Shown: in pieces, positions 1 to 5,457 of the stretch
Position numbering within the stretch: position 1 is the stretch's first letter
Layout: every line of letters begins with the position of its first letter
Source: WQTU01 sp031548835
GTDB lineage: Bacteria > Spirochaetota > Spirochaetia > CADAEX01
Length of the DNA stretch: 5,596 nt
Direction of reading: 5' to 3'
Assembly (NCBI GenBank): GCA_031548835.1
Contig: JAVBQS010000127.1
Coordinates: 1-5,596 of the forward strand
The notes under the pieces: model-generated
Databases searched by the model: none
What the model saw: the letters and a program-made list of their open reading frames with translations, nothing else
What the model was told of the DNA's origin: nothing
Made by a program: the position numbers and the translations under genes

Positions 1-1104
1 ATATACTCCTACACGGATATATTCGCCAGTTTTTGAAGCTTCCACAGCTTTGTTAATTTCAGCAAGCGGAAACTTGATTTTAACAATTTCTGAAAATGGG
101 TACTTTTTATAGTTTTTTTCCAGAAATTTGAGCGCTTCGCCAAGATGCTCAGGCCTGTAATTATGTATTCCTTTAATTGTAAGGCATTTTCTGGTTAACG
201 TATTTCCATCCAGTTTCATATCGCTGCCTGGCGTAACAAGCCCTGCAACAAGATATCTTCCGCCAATACGGAGGTTATCAATAGCAGTTTTTACAACACC
301 GGCAAAACCTGATACTTCTATTACAGCATCAAGCCCATATCCGCCTGTCAATTTAGATATTATCTTGGCAACATCTTCATCACTTAGTTCTTTTGTATTT
401 ATGACACAAGTTGCGCCAAACTCTTTTGCTTTTTCAAGTCTTGAGTCAATTATATCAGTAATTATAATTTCTTTTGCTCCTGCTTCTTTTAAAAGAGCAC
501 AAGCATTAAGACCAAGAAGACCTGCCCCCTGAACCATTACGCAGTCTCCTTTTTCAATGCCAATTGTTTCTACAGCATTTATAACTGTAGAAAGTGCACA
601 GTTGGCAGGAGCCGCAATATCATCAGGCAGGCAATCAGGCACTTTAAAAACTGCGGTGCCTGGCAATATATATACATATTCCCCATAGCCGCCCAGCAAA
701 GGAGATCTTGTCTTATTGTTTACAGATGTATGCCCATATTTAACAAGTTTCTCACATTTTTGGGGAATATTTTTTTTACAGTAATAACACTCATTACATG
801 AAGCCATTATTGTCCAGGAAATTCTGTCACTTGGTTTTAGTTTATTGCCAAAACCATCTTTAACAATATTTTTTCCCATTTTTACAATTTCGCCGGTAAT
901 TTCATGGCCAAGTATGAGAGGAACTGGTTCTTTTCTCTTTCCTGTTATTGTATGCAAGTCAGAACCGCATATTGTACTAAAGCGGGTTTTACATAAAATA
1001 GCATTATCTTCTATTTCATCAGGAAGTTTATAATCTCTTATTTCTATGTTCTTCCCTACTTCTTCAAATACAGCAGCTTTACAGCAACAATTAGCTTCAC
1101 TCAT
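1..1104 (-). CDS. Zinc-dependent NAD(P) alcohol dehydrogenase, medium-chain family (3' end cut by window edge)
   Basis: This frame is open for 368 codons from ATG at 1104-1102 to the left edge and ends in EYIRVGVY, which looks like the last strand of the family, so only a few residues should be missing. It is a cytoplasmic medium-chain dehydrogenase. Catalytic zinc ligands are C46 in ICGSDLH and the GHE motif at 66-68. The structural zinc cysteines are C103, C106, C109 and C117. The Rossmann loop is GAGLLG at 193-198, with D217 after the second strand suggesting NAD over NADP. The segments KYGH, GGYGEY and PANCALSTV resemble, from memory, the subfamily called phosphonate-catabolism-associated alcohol dehydrogenase, but no phosphonate gene is visible. 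The start lies 4 bases after dctM, with a strong GGAGGA site at 1112-1117, 7 bases upstream and inside dctM. It probably oxidises an alcohol group on the transporter's substrate; this is inference. An unusual Cys-Cys-Cys occurs at residues 6-8. The family call is firm, the substrate unknown. Confidence 0.93.
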   Translation of the reverse strand, partial: MSEANCCCKAAVFEEVGKNIEIRDYKLPDEIEDNAILCKTRFSTICGSDLHTITGKRKEPVPLILGHEITGEIVKMGKNIVKDGFGNKLKPSDRISWTIMASCNECYYCKKNIPQKCEKLVKYGHTSVNNKTRSPLLGGYGEYVYILPGTAVFKVPDCLPDDIAAPANCALSTVINAVETIGIEKGDCVMVQGAGLLGLNACALLKEAGAKEIIITDIIDSRLEKAKEFGATCVINTKELSDEDVAKIISKLTGGYGLDAVIEVSGFAGVVKTAIDNLRIGGRYLVAGLVTPGSDMKLDGNTLTRKCLTIKGIHNYRPEHLGEALKFLEKNYKKYPFSEIVKIKFPLAEINKAVEASKTGEYIRVGVY

Positions 1105-1108
1105 TTAC

Positions 1109-2455
1109 TCATCCTCCAGCAGCAGCTCTAACAATGACGCTTGGAAGCCATGTAATTGTTTGTGGGAAAACACAAACTATAACCATTCCAACTTCCATAA
1201 GAATCCAGAATGGCACTGCTCCCATCCATATATCTTTTGTGCTAATTTCCGGGGGTGCGCATCCTTTTAAATAGAATAGGTTATACCCAAACGGAGGTGT
1301 ACAGAAAGAATCCTGAAGCATAACAGCCATTGCAACAACAAACCAGAATTTATCAAATCCTAAAAGTTCTATCAATGGGATGTATACAGGAAATGTAATC
1401 ATAACAATTGCTGTCCAGTCAAGAAACATTCCCAAGAGAAAACTTATAACCATCATTACAAGGAAAGTTCCCCATTTTCCAAAACCTAATCCAAGAATAA
1501 ACTCTTTTACAACATCACCGCCGCCAAGGCCCATAAAAACACCGGTAAAACAGTTAGCACCAACCATTACAACAAGAACCATTGCAGAACTCTTTGCAGA
1601 ATCAGAAACAATCTTTGTAAGGCTTTTTATACTGAATTTTCCGTATGCAACATAAAGAATAAATGCAAAGAAACATCCTGAAGCAGCAGCTTCTGTCGGT
1701 GTAGCAATACCGGCAAAAAGAACGCCAAGAACAGCAAATATAAGAATAAGTGGCGGAACAAGGTTTACTAAAAGCATTTTAGCAAGCTGTTTTCCATTAA
1801 CTTTTGATCTTTCTTCAATAGATAATGCAGGACCTTTATGAGGATGTCTCCAACACTGAAACAATACATAACTGATATATAATGTAGAAAGAATAATTCC
1901 AGGTATAATAGCTCCTGCAAAAAGTTTTCCTACAGTAAGACCTGTCTGTTCTGCCATAACAACAAGCATAATACTTGGAGGTATCAATATGCCAAGTGCT
2001 GATGAACCAATAATACTTCCACATGCAAGTCTCTTGTCATATTTATTTTTAAGCATTATTGGAAGAGCAAGAAGTCCCATTGAAACACATGCAGCTCCTG
2101 TAATACCTGTACATGCAGCAAGCAGAGTAGAAACAACAATTACTGCAACTGCAACACCGCCTCTTATTGGGCCAAAAAGATATCGAGCTGTATCAAAAAG
2201 TCCATCTGCCATTCCCGAAGCACTCATCAATTGTGCCATCAATATAAATAATGGTATTGCTGAAAGAGTATAATCTTCCATAAGTCCATTTATTCTTGCC
2301 ATAAAAAGAGGAAGAGCATCAAACCCCCATCCAAGAATGGCAAATATTGTTGCAAGACCTCCAAGAACAAAAGCAAGAGGCTGCCCCAAGAAAAGGCCAA
2401 CAAAAAGGCCTCCAAACATCAATGCTACTAGGAGCCCTGGTGCCATTTCAATCAT
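1109..2455 (-). CDS. dctM: TRAP transporter large membrane subunit (DctM family)
   Basis: This is the large permease subunit of a tripartite ATP-independent periplasmic (TRAP) transporter, the part that carries substrate and sodium across the inner membrane. The 448-residue protein is almost entirely hydrophobic, as expected for about a dozen membrane helices plus re-entrant hairpins, and its length is typical of the family. Family signatures are LGILIPPSI at 154-162, GIATPTEAAA at 249-258, FLDWTAI at 344-350 and the C-terminal CTPPFGYNLFYLKG at 385-398. The start ATG overlaps the dctQ stop (ATGA), which suggests translational coupling. A near-ideal AAGGAGA site at 2462-2468 sits 6 bases upstream and supports this start over the Met at residue 4. 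It must work with DctQ and the DctP lipoprotein from the same unit. Overall form resembles the TakPQM-like group for 2-oxo and hydroxy acids. Substrate is not determinable from this subunit. Confidence 0.96.
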   Translation of the reverse strand: MIEMAPGLLVALMFGGLFVGLFLGQPLAFVLGGLATIFAILGWGFDALPLFMARINGLMEDYTLSAIPLFILMAQLMSASGMADGLFDTARYLFGPIRGGVAVAVIVVSTLLAACTGITGAACVSMGLLALPIMLKNKYDKRLACGSIIGSSALGILIPPSIMLVVMAEQTGLTVGKLFAGAIIPGIILSTLYISYVLFQCWRHPHKGPALSIEERSKVNGKQLAKMLLVNLVPPLILIFAVLGVLFAGIATPTEAAASGCFFAFILYVAYGKFSIKSLTKIVSDSAKSSAMVLVVMVGANCFTGVFMGLGGGDVVKEFILGLGFGKWGTFLVMMVISFLLGMFLDWTAIVMITFPVYIPLIELLGFDKFWFVVAMAVMLQDSFCTPPFGYNLFYLKGCAPPEISTKDIWMGAVPFWILMEVGMVIVCVFPQTITWLPSVIVRAAAGG

Positions 2456-3048
2456 TTCTTTTCTCCTTTTCCATCAGCAACTTCACCAACTGGTTCATCA
2501 TAATCCATAACAACCTTCTGGATCTCTTCTTTCTTATACTTACTTATATAATCTTTACCAGTTGTAAGAAAGCAGATTGATCTTATAAAAGTTGCTGTTC
2601 CCTGGAGAAGAGTAAAAAAAGCAAATAATGGAATCATTGTTTTTACAAGATAAAGAGGCATTGGAAATGTACTCCAGCTTGTCTCTTTTATTGCCCACGC
2701 ATGAGCAGCATATTTTTGTCCTTGAAGAAGAACAACTATTAAAAAAGGATAGAAAAAAATCAGGGCAGAAACTATATCAAAAATAGATCTTCCTTTTGGC
2801 CCGAATTTTTCATAAAGAATATCAATAGTAACATGTGATTTATATAGAAGTGCATAAGCGCTGCACATCATAAATGAGCAGGCATAGAGGCCTGTGCTTA
2901 CTTCAAAAGCCCATGTTGTAGGTCTATGAAATACATATCTACTAAGTACCTCAAAGACCATTACAGCGACAAGCAAAACAAGTGACCAACGGAAGATTTT
3001 TCCAACCCACTCGTTTATCGTGTCGATAGTATCTAAAATTTTTCCCAT
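2452..3048 (-). CDS. dctQ: TRAP transporter small membrane subunit (DctQ family)
   Basis: This is the small membrane subunit of the TRAP transporter, which pairs with DctM to form the membrane complex docked by the binding protein. The 198-residue protein shows four hydrophobic helices at about 19-40, 48-69, 88-110 and 132-155. Typical family landmarks are FEVLSRYVFHRP at 32-43 and the HVTIDIL motif at 72-78 after helix 2. The loop KETSWSTFPMPLYLVK at 121-136 precedes helix 4, and the helix contains the LLQG seen in family members. A charged tail of about 35 residues follows, longer than many DctQ proteins and rich in Lys, Glu and Asp; it should face the cytoplasm. Its start has only a weak ribosome site (CTGAG), in contrast to the strong sites of dctP, dctM and the dehydrogenase, consistent with lower output than dctP. 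It overlaps dctM by 4 bases and lies 122 bases after dctP, with two hairpins between. Confidence 0.95.
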   Translation of the reverse strand: MGKILDTIDTINEWVGKIFRWSLVLLVAVMVFEVLSRYVFHRPTTWAFEVSTGLYACSFMMCSAYALLYKSHVTIDILYEKFGPKGRSIFDIVSALIFFYPFLIVVLLQGQKYAAHAWAIKETSWSTFPMPLYLVKTMIPLFAFFTLLQGTATFIRSICFLTTGKDYISKYKKEEIQKVVMDYDEPVGEVADGKGEKK

Positions 3049-3116
3049 AAAAACTCAGAAAAAAAGAATTTAAAATAATAAGTCTGGATTCAGAAGTCCT
3101 GTATCCAAAAAAAGTT
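3049..3116 (-). other. Second hairpin and leader of dctQ within the dctP-dctQ gap
   Basis: The dctQ-proximal part of the 122-base gap has no gene. It holds an imperfect hairpin with arms 3086-3093 (GGATTCAG) and 3099-3106 (CTGTATCC), an 8-bp stem with one T-T mismatch and a 5-base loop. Read on the minus strand, it follows the T-run of the terminator-like hairpin and is itself followed by an AT-rich stretch that is not a clean U-run. It could be a 5' cap structure that protects the dctQM part of the message after processing. That role is inference. Confidence 0.4.
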
Positions 3117-3119
3117 ACT

Positions 3120-3153
3120 AAAAAAATCCCTGTTTTTGACAGGGATTTTTTTT
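3120..3153 (-). terminator. Terminator-like hairpin after dctP, symmetric and inside the operon
   Basis: Arms AATCCCTG (3125-3132) and CAGGGATT (3140-3147) pair perfectly around a 7-base loop, and runs of A (3120-3126) and T (3146-3153) extend the stem. On the minus strand the hairpin begins 18 bases after the dctP stop and is followed by a run of seven U residues, the form of an intrinsic terminator. The symmetric A/T flanks mean it could also act on the other strand. Because dctQ, dctM and the dehydrogenase lie beyond it with no clear promoter of their own, it probably works as a partial terminator or as a 3' stabiliser for a dctP-only transcript, raising binding protein over membrane subunits. 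Such hairpins after binding-protein genes are well known in transporter operons. Confidence 0.8.
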
Positions 3154-3170
3154 AAGACTAAATTTGCAAA

Positions 3171-4313
3171 TTATTTTGCGTATGGTCTTATCTTCTCAAG
3201 GTCAGGAAGCGGACTGTCTTTCCAGCCATGACCAAAAGGATATGAAAGTTCTCTCCAAGGTCTGTAAAAATGGAGATATTCACCCATTGATAAAGCCATT
3301 TTTGCAAATGATGGGTTTGCTTTTGATTCTTGATAGATTTGGTCAAATGCATAACCTGCAAGTGTGTTAAGATCTTCCATTGGAAGCTTATATTCTTTAA
3401 CTCCAACATTTCTAAACTTGTAAGTTCCTTCTGCAGAGCTGTAATCCTGGTAAGCAAGAATTCTTGTAACTGTAGCTTTAGCAGCAATTCTGAAAGCACT
3501 TTTAACATGTTCAGGAAGAGAAGCCCATGTTTTTGCATTAAAAAGAAGGTTACCCATTGAACCTGGCTGGTGCCAACCTGGATGGCTTGAAAATTTTGTT
3601 GTTTCGCCATATCCAAGGCCCCAGTCAAGATCTGGAGTACATGATTCAGCTGCATCAATAAGACCTCTCTGGAGACCCTGATATACTTCTGAACTTGAAA
3701 TACCTACCTGCGCTGCACCAAGTTTCTGAAGAATATTTCCCTGGTTTTTACCAGACATTCTTATTTTAAGACCTTTGTAATCAGCAAGTGATCTGATTGG
3801 CTTATTACTTCTTGGGCCTGATTCACAAGTTATAGGACCATGTGGAAGAGGAACAATGCCAAAGTTTCCATAAACTCTTTCATATTCCTGGAGACCGCCG
3901 CCAAATTCAAGCCAGTTTACATAGTCATAAGCGTCCATCCACATTGGGAAAGATGCTACAAGATTAAATGCAGTGTCTTTTCCAGCCCAGTAACCTGGAA
4001 AATCGCTACCAATCTGAACTGTTCCGTCTGAAACAGCATCAAAAACTTCATTAGATTTTATAAGTTCTCCAGCTGTGTAGAAATCAATTTTTACCTGATC
4101 TCCAAGAAGCTCTTCTACAAGGCTAATCCAGTAATAATCTGCCTGGATAAGTCCGTAGTTTGGTGTCCAACAAGTAGCAAATCTAAGTTTAATCTGCTCT
4201 GTGCTTTTTGCTGCAGTACCAGCTCCCTCAGCAGTTGAAGAGCTTTTGCCTGAACAACCAAATAGGACAGCAATAATGAGTGCAACCATAACAAAAAGAC
4301 TACACTTTTTCAT
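3171..4313 (-). CDS. dctP: TRAP transporter substrate-binding lipoprotein (DctP family)
   Basis: This is the extracytoplasmic solute receptor of the TRAP transporter. It captures the ligand outside the inner membrane and delivers it to DctQM. Residues 1-19 are a signal peptide ending in the lipobox LFGC, with C20 the predicted lipid-modified cysteine, and a Ser/Thr/Ala-rich linker runs to about 38. The core (about 40-350) has family landmarks: YKGLKIRMSG at 179-188, with R185 in the position of the conserved arginine that holds the ligand's acid group; EVYQGLQRGLIDAAES at 209-224; and PGWHQPG at 245-251. These place it near the 2-oxo/hydroxy acid (TakP-like) group rather than sialic acid receptors. 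Members of that group usually have Trp after the Glu that is E223 here. This protein has Ser, so the ligand may differ. GGAGGA at 4325-4330 lies 11 bases upstream. It is the first gene of the unit. Family call firm, ligand open. Confidence 0.95.
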   Translation of the reverse strand: MKKCSLFVMVALIIAVLFGCSGKSSSTAEGAGTAAKSTEQIKLRFATCWTPNYGLIQADYYWISLVEELLGDQVKIDFYTAGELIKSNEVFDAVSDGTVQIGSDFPGYWAGKDTAFNLVASFPMWMDAYDYVNWLEFGGGLQEYERVYGNFGIVPLPHGPITCESGPRSNKPIRSLADYKGLKIRMSGKNQGNILQKLGAAQVGISSSEVYQGLQRGLIDAAESCTPDLDWGLGYGETTKFSSHPGWHQPGSMGNLLFNAKTWASLPEHVKSAFRIAAKATVTRILAYQDYSSAEGTYKFRNVGVKEYKLPMEDLNTLAGYAFDQIYQESKANPSFAKMALSMGEYLHFYRPWRELSYPFGHGWKDSPLPDLEKIRPYAK

Positions 4314-4324
4314 AATTCCTAAAA

Positions 4325-4330
4325 TCCTCC
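4325..4330 (-). promoter_or_regulatory. Ribosome binding site of dctP
   Basis: The minus strand reads GGAGGA, ending 11 bases before the dctP ATG. The spacing is on the long side. A shorter AGGA at 4317-4320 lies only 3 bases from the ATG, too close to be the main site. The strong match fixes the start at the Met that opens the lipoprotein signal peptide. Confidence 0.7.
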
Positions 4331-4336
4331 TAAGTA

Positions 4337-4371
4337 ATAATAATATTTATGAAAATTATAAATATTATTAT
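4337..4371. promoter_or_regulatory. Perfect 14-bp inverted repeat over the dctP -10 box and start site (candidate operator)
   Basis: The arms are 4337-4350 and 4358-4371, reading ATAATAATATTTAT and its exact complement, with a 7-base spacer GAAAATT. The right arm overlaps the -10 box (4367-4372) and the discriminator of the dctP promoter, and the left arm lies at roughly +11 to +24. Because transcription would start inside the repeat near 4360, the RNA could not form the full hairpin, so a DNA-binding role fits better than an RNA structure. A dimeric repressor bound here would block polymerase. Caution: both arms are pure A/T in an AT-rich region, which makes chance symmetry more likely than for mixed sequence. 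Confidence 0.5.
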
Positions 4372-4396
4372 ATTTACAGGTTTTCATTTTTGTCAA
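4367..4396 (-). promoter_or_regulatory. Sigma70-type promoter of the dctPQM-dehydrogenase unit
   Basis: On the minus strand the -35 box is TTGACA (4396-4391) and the -10 box is TATAAT (4372-4367). Both match the consensus exactly, with an 18-bp spacer. Transcription should start near 4360, giving a leader of about 47 bases before the dctP ATG. A run of nine A/T base pairs at 4410-4418 lies upstream of -35 where an UP element could act. Such a strong core promoter usually needs repression, in line with the inverted repeat that covers the -10 box. Confidence 0.8.
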
Positions 4397-4422
4397 TCAT
4401 TCTTTCTATAAAAAAAAACATA

Positions 4423-4459
4423 TTCAAGATTAAATATTTTTAGAAAATTCAATCTTGAA
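4423..4459. repeat. 9-bp inverted repeat in the divergent control region
   Basis: TTCAAGATT (4423-4431) and AATCTTGAA (4451-4459) are exact complements separated by 19 bases. The pair lies about 27 bases upstream of the dctP -35 box, where an activator commonly binds, and about 65 bases before the mazG start. It has no U-run and no gene ends into it, so a terminator is unlikely. It could be a regulator site for either gene, or chance in AT-rich DNA. Confidence 0.35.
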
Positions 4460-4484
4460 AAAATTACCCATAAAATAGACACTG

Positions 4485-4490
4485 TATAAA
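4485..4490 (+). promoter_or_regulatory. Possible -10 box of mazG
   Basis: TATAAA preceded by TG sits 33 bases before the chosen mazG ATG. No good -35 box lies at the right distance: ATTACC at 4463-4468 is the nearest and is a poor match. The promoter would therefore be weak, as is common for a housekeeping gene. Low certainty. Confidence 0.3.
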
Positions 4491-4513
4491 ATATTATTTG
4501 GAATAATGTTAAA

Positions 4514-4518
4514 AGAGG
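4514..4518 (+). promoter_or_regulatory. Ribosome binding site that decides the mazG start
   Basis: AGAGG lies 5 bases before the ATG at 4524. The longer reading frame would begin at the ATG at 4506, but that has only a short GGA (4500-4502) upstream, and the AGAGG would then be inside the gene. The 4524 start also gives a protein length closer to known MazG proteins. Confidence 0.6.
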
Positions 4519-4523
4519 TAAAA

Positions 4524-5327
4524 ATGGATGATCTTTTAAAATCTTTTGGCGATTTTTATAATATAATAATTAAATTAAGAAGCAAGGATGGTTGCCCATG
4601 GGACAGAGAGCAGACTGCACATTCAGTAAGAACAAACCTGCTTGAAGAAGTGTATGAATGTATAGAAGCAATATCTGAAAATGATGATTTTCATACAGCA
4701 GAAGAATTGGGCGATATTCTTCTTGTTATAAGCATGATTGGCAGAATAAAAGAAGAAGAAAAGGGTTTTACTTTTAAAGAAGTAATAGATAGGGTATCGG
4801 AAAAACTTATAAGAAGACATCCTCATGTATTTTCAAATGTAATTGCAGAAACTTCTGATGAAGTTAAAAAAAACTGGGAACTTATTAAAAAAAACGAAAT
4901 TAATAGTAATAATAAAGAAGAAAAAGAACTGCCAAAATCAAAGCTTGATGGAATTTCAAAAAGTATACCACCGCTTGAAAGAGCTTACAGATTTCAAAAA
5001 AAAGCTTCCAAAGCAGGTTTTGACTGGGATAGAGCAGAAGATGTATTGGGAAAAGTAAAAGAAGAGATATCAGAACTTGAAGATGAAATTATTTCAGGAA
5101 AAAGTATGGATAAAATTGAGGAAGAGCTTGGAGATATTATTTTTTCTGTTATTAATACAGCAAGATTTTTAAAAATCGACCCATCTGTTGCCCTTCACAG
5201 GACTAATGAAAAATTTTTACACCGTTTTAAAAAAGTCGAGCAGGGAATGGAAAAGCAGGGCCTTTCAATGACACATGAAAATCTTAAAGCAATGGATAAA
5301 CTTTGGGAAGAAGCTAAAAACAGCTGA
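4524..5327 (+). CDS. mazG: Nucleoside triphosphate pyrophosphohydrolase MazG
   Basis: MazG hydrolyses nucleoside triphosphates to the monophosphate and pyrophosphate. It is a cytoplasmic house-cleaning enzyme that removes non-standard or excess nucleotides, and in E. coli it affects ppGpp level. The protein is 267 residues from the preferred start (273 if begun at 4506), close to the 263 of E. coli MazG. Two MazG domains are visible. Domain 1 (about 10-105) has GCPWDREQT at 23-31, metal-binding EEVYE at 41-45 with E61 and D64 in ELGD, and RRHPHVF at 97-103. Domain 2 (about 150-262) has FDW at 166-168, E180, E181 and E184, and E201/D204 in a second ELGD. Both domains keep their acidic metal ligands; in E. 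coli the C-terminal domain is the active one. A Lys/Glu/Asn-rich linker joins them. It is divergent from the transporter unit, shares only the control region with it, and shows no functional link. Confidence 0.95.
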   Translation: MDDLLKSFGDFYNIIIKLRSKDGCPWDREQTAHSVRTNLLEEVYECIEAISENDDFHTAEELGDILLVISMIGRIKEEEKGFTFKEVIDRVSEKLIRRHPHVFSNVIAETSDEVKKNWELIKKNEINSNNKEEKELPKSKLDGISKSIPPLERAYRFQKKASKAGFDWDRAEDVLGKVKEEISELEDEIISGKSMDKIEEELGDIIFSVINTARFLKIDPSVALHRTNEKFLHRFKKVEQGMEKQGLSMTHENLKAMDKLWEEAKNS

Positions 5328-5418
5328 TTTATTTAAAAGTTAGCGAAGCACCCCGTGGGTAGCGAAGCACCCCGTGGGTAGCGGAGCATGCTTGATTTAG
5401 GATCGGGAATAAATCAGC
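5323..5418. repeat. 11-bp inverted repeat enclosing the GC-rich block after mazG
   Basis: GCTGATTTATT (5323-5333), which includes the mazG stop codon, is the exact complement of AATAAATCAGC (5408-5418). The right arm can also pair locally with 5390-5399 (GC, bulged T, TGATTTA) across a 10-base loop, so two foldings compete. TGATTTA also occurs as a direct repeat at 5325-5331 and 5393-5399, on either side of the GC-rich tandem block, which could mark an insertion. No U-run follows, so it is not a standard terminator of mazG. Confidence 0.55.
5341..5391. repeat. GC-rich 19-bp tandem repeat, two full copies plus a diverged partial copy
   Basis: The unit TAGCGAAGCACCCCGTGGG occurs exactly at 5341-5359 and 5360-5378, followed by a partial variant TAGCGGAGCATGC at 5379-5391. 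The block is 67 percent G+C by hand count, in sharp contrast to the AT-rich genes around it. Each full unit holds GCGAAGC, known as an unusually stable DNA mini-hairpin (G-C pairs closing a GAA loop), followed by the small palindrome ACCC-CGT-GGGT. The partial copy changes GAA to GGA and ends in the palindrome AGCATGCT (5385-5392). It is non-coding in any sensible frame. It looks like a dispersed intergenic repeat family of the genome; I believe similar units occur in treponemes, but that is from memory. Confidence 0.85.
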
Positions 5419-5429
5419 ATTACATTTTT

Positions 5430-5457
5430 ATCCTGGCACAGATTATTGTACCGGGAT
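5430..5457. repeat. Imperfect hairpin, 10-bp arms
   Basis: ATCCTGGCAC (5430-5439) can pair with GTACCGGGAT (5448-5457) around an 8-base loop, with one G-T wobble and one C-A mismatch when read as plus-strand RNA. It directly abuts the next, larger hairpin. There is no U-run on the 3' side in either direction, so an intrinsic terminator is not supported, though it may help to separate the two converging genes. Confidence 0.5.

Noticed and set aside
845..2580. Several plus-strand open frames of 62-94 codons opposite the dehydrogenase, dctM and dctQ
   Set aside because: They are antisense shadows of strong coding frames and show no ribosome sites, domains or plausible composition.
3188..3658. 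A 156-codon open frame on the minus strand inside dctP
   Set aside because: It lies fully within dctP in another frame and gives a Leu/Gln-rich, motif-free peptide. dctP has a clear signal peptide and family motifs over the same bases.
4201..4443. Plus-strand open frame of 80 codons over the dctP start and promoter
   Set aside because: It is antisense to the dctP signal peptide, and its second half is translated AT-rich promoter DNA full of Ile, Lys, Asn and Tyr.
4455..4460. TTGAAA as the -35 box of mazG
   Set aside because: The best -10 candidate (4485-4490) is 24 bases away and nothing -10-like lies at 16-18 bases. The bases are also part of the inverted repeat.
4506..4523. Upstream ATG as the mazG start
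   Set aside because: It has only a weak GGA site, whereas the ATG at 4524 has AGAGG at good spacing and gives a more typical protein length. The longer form cannot be fully excluded.
4623..4826. Minus-strand open frame of 67 codons inside mazG
   Set aside because: It is antisense to well-supported mazG and has Phe/Tyr/Cys-rich, low-complexity content.
5341..5391. Start of a CRISPR array
   Set aside because: The 19-bp units are directly adjacent with no spacers, only two are exact, and no cas gene is present.
5430..5457. Intrinsic terminator for mazG or the right-edge gene
   Set aside because: The stem has a mismatch and there is no U-run after it on either strand, so it is reported only as a hairpin.
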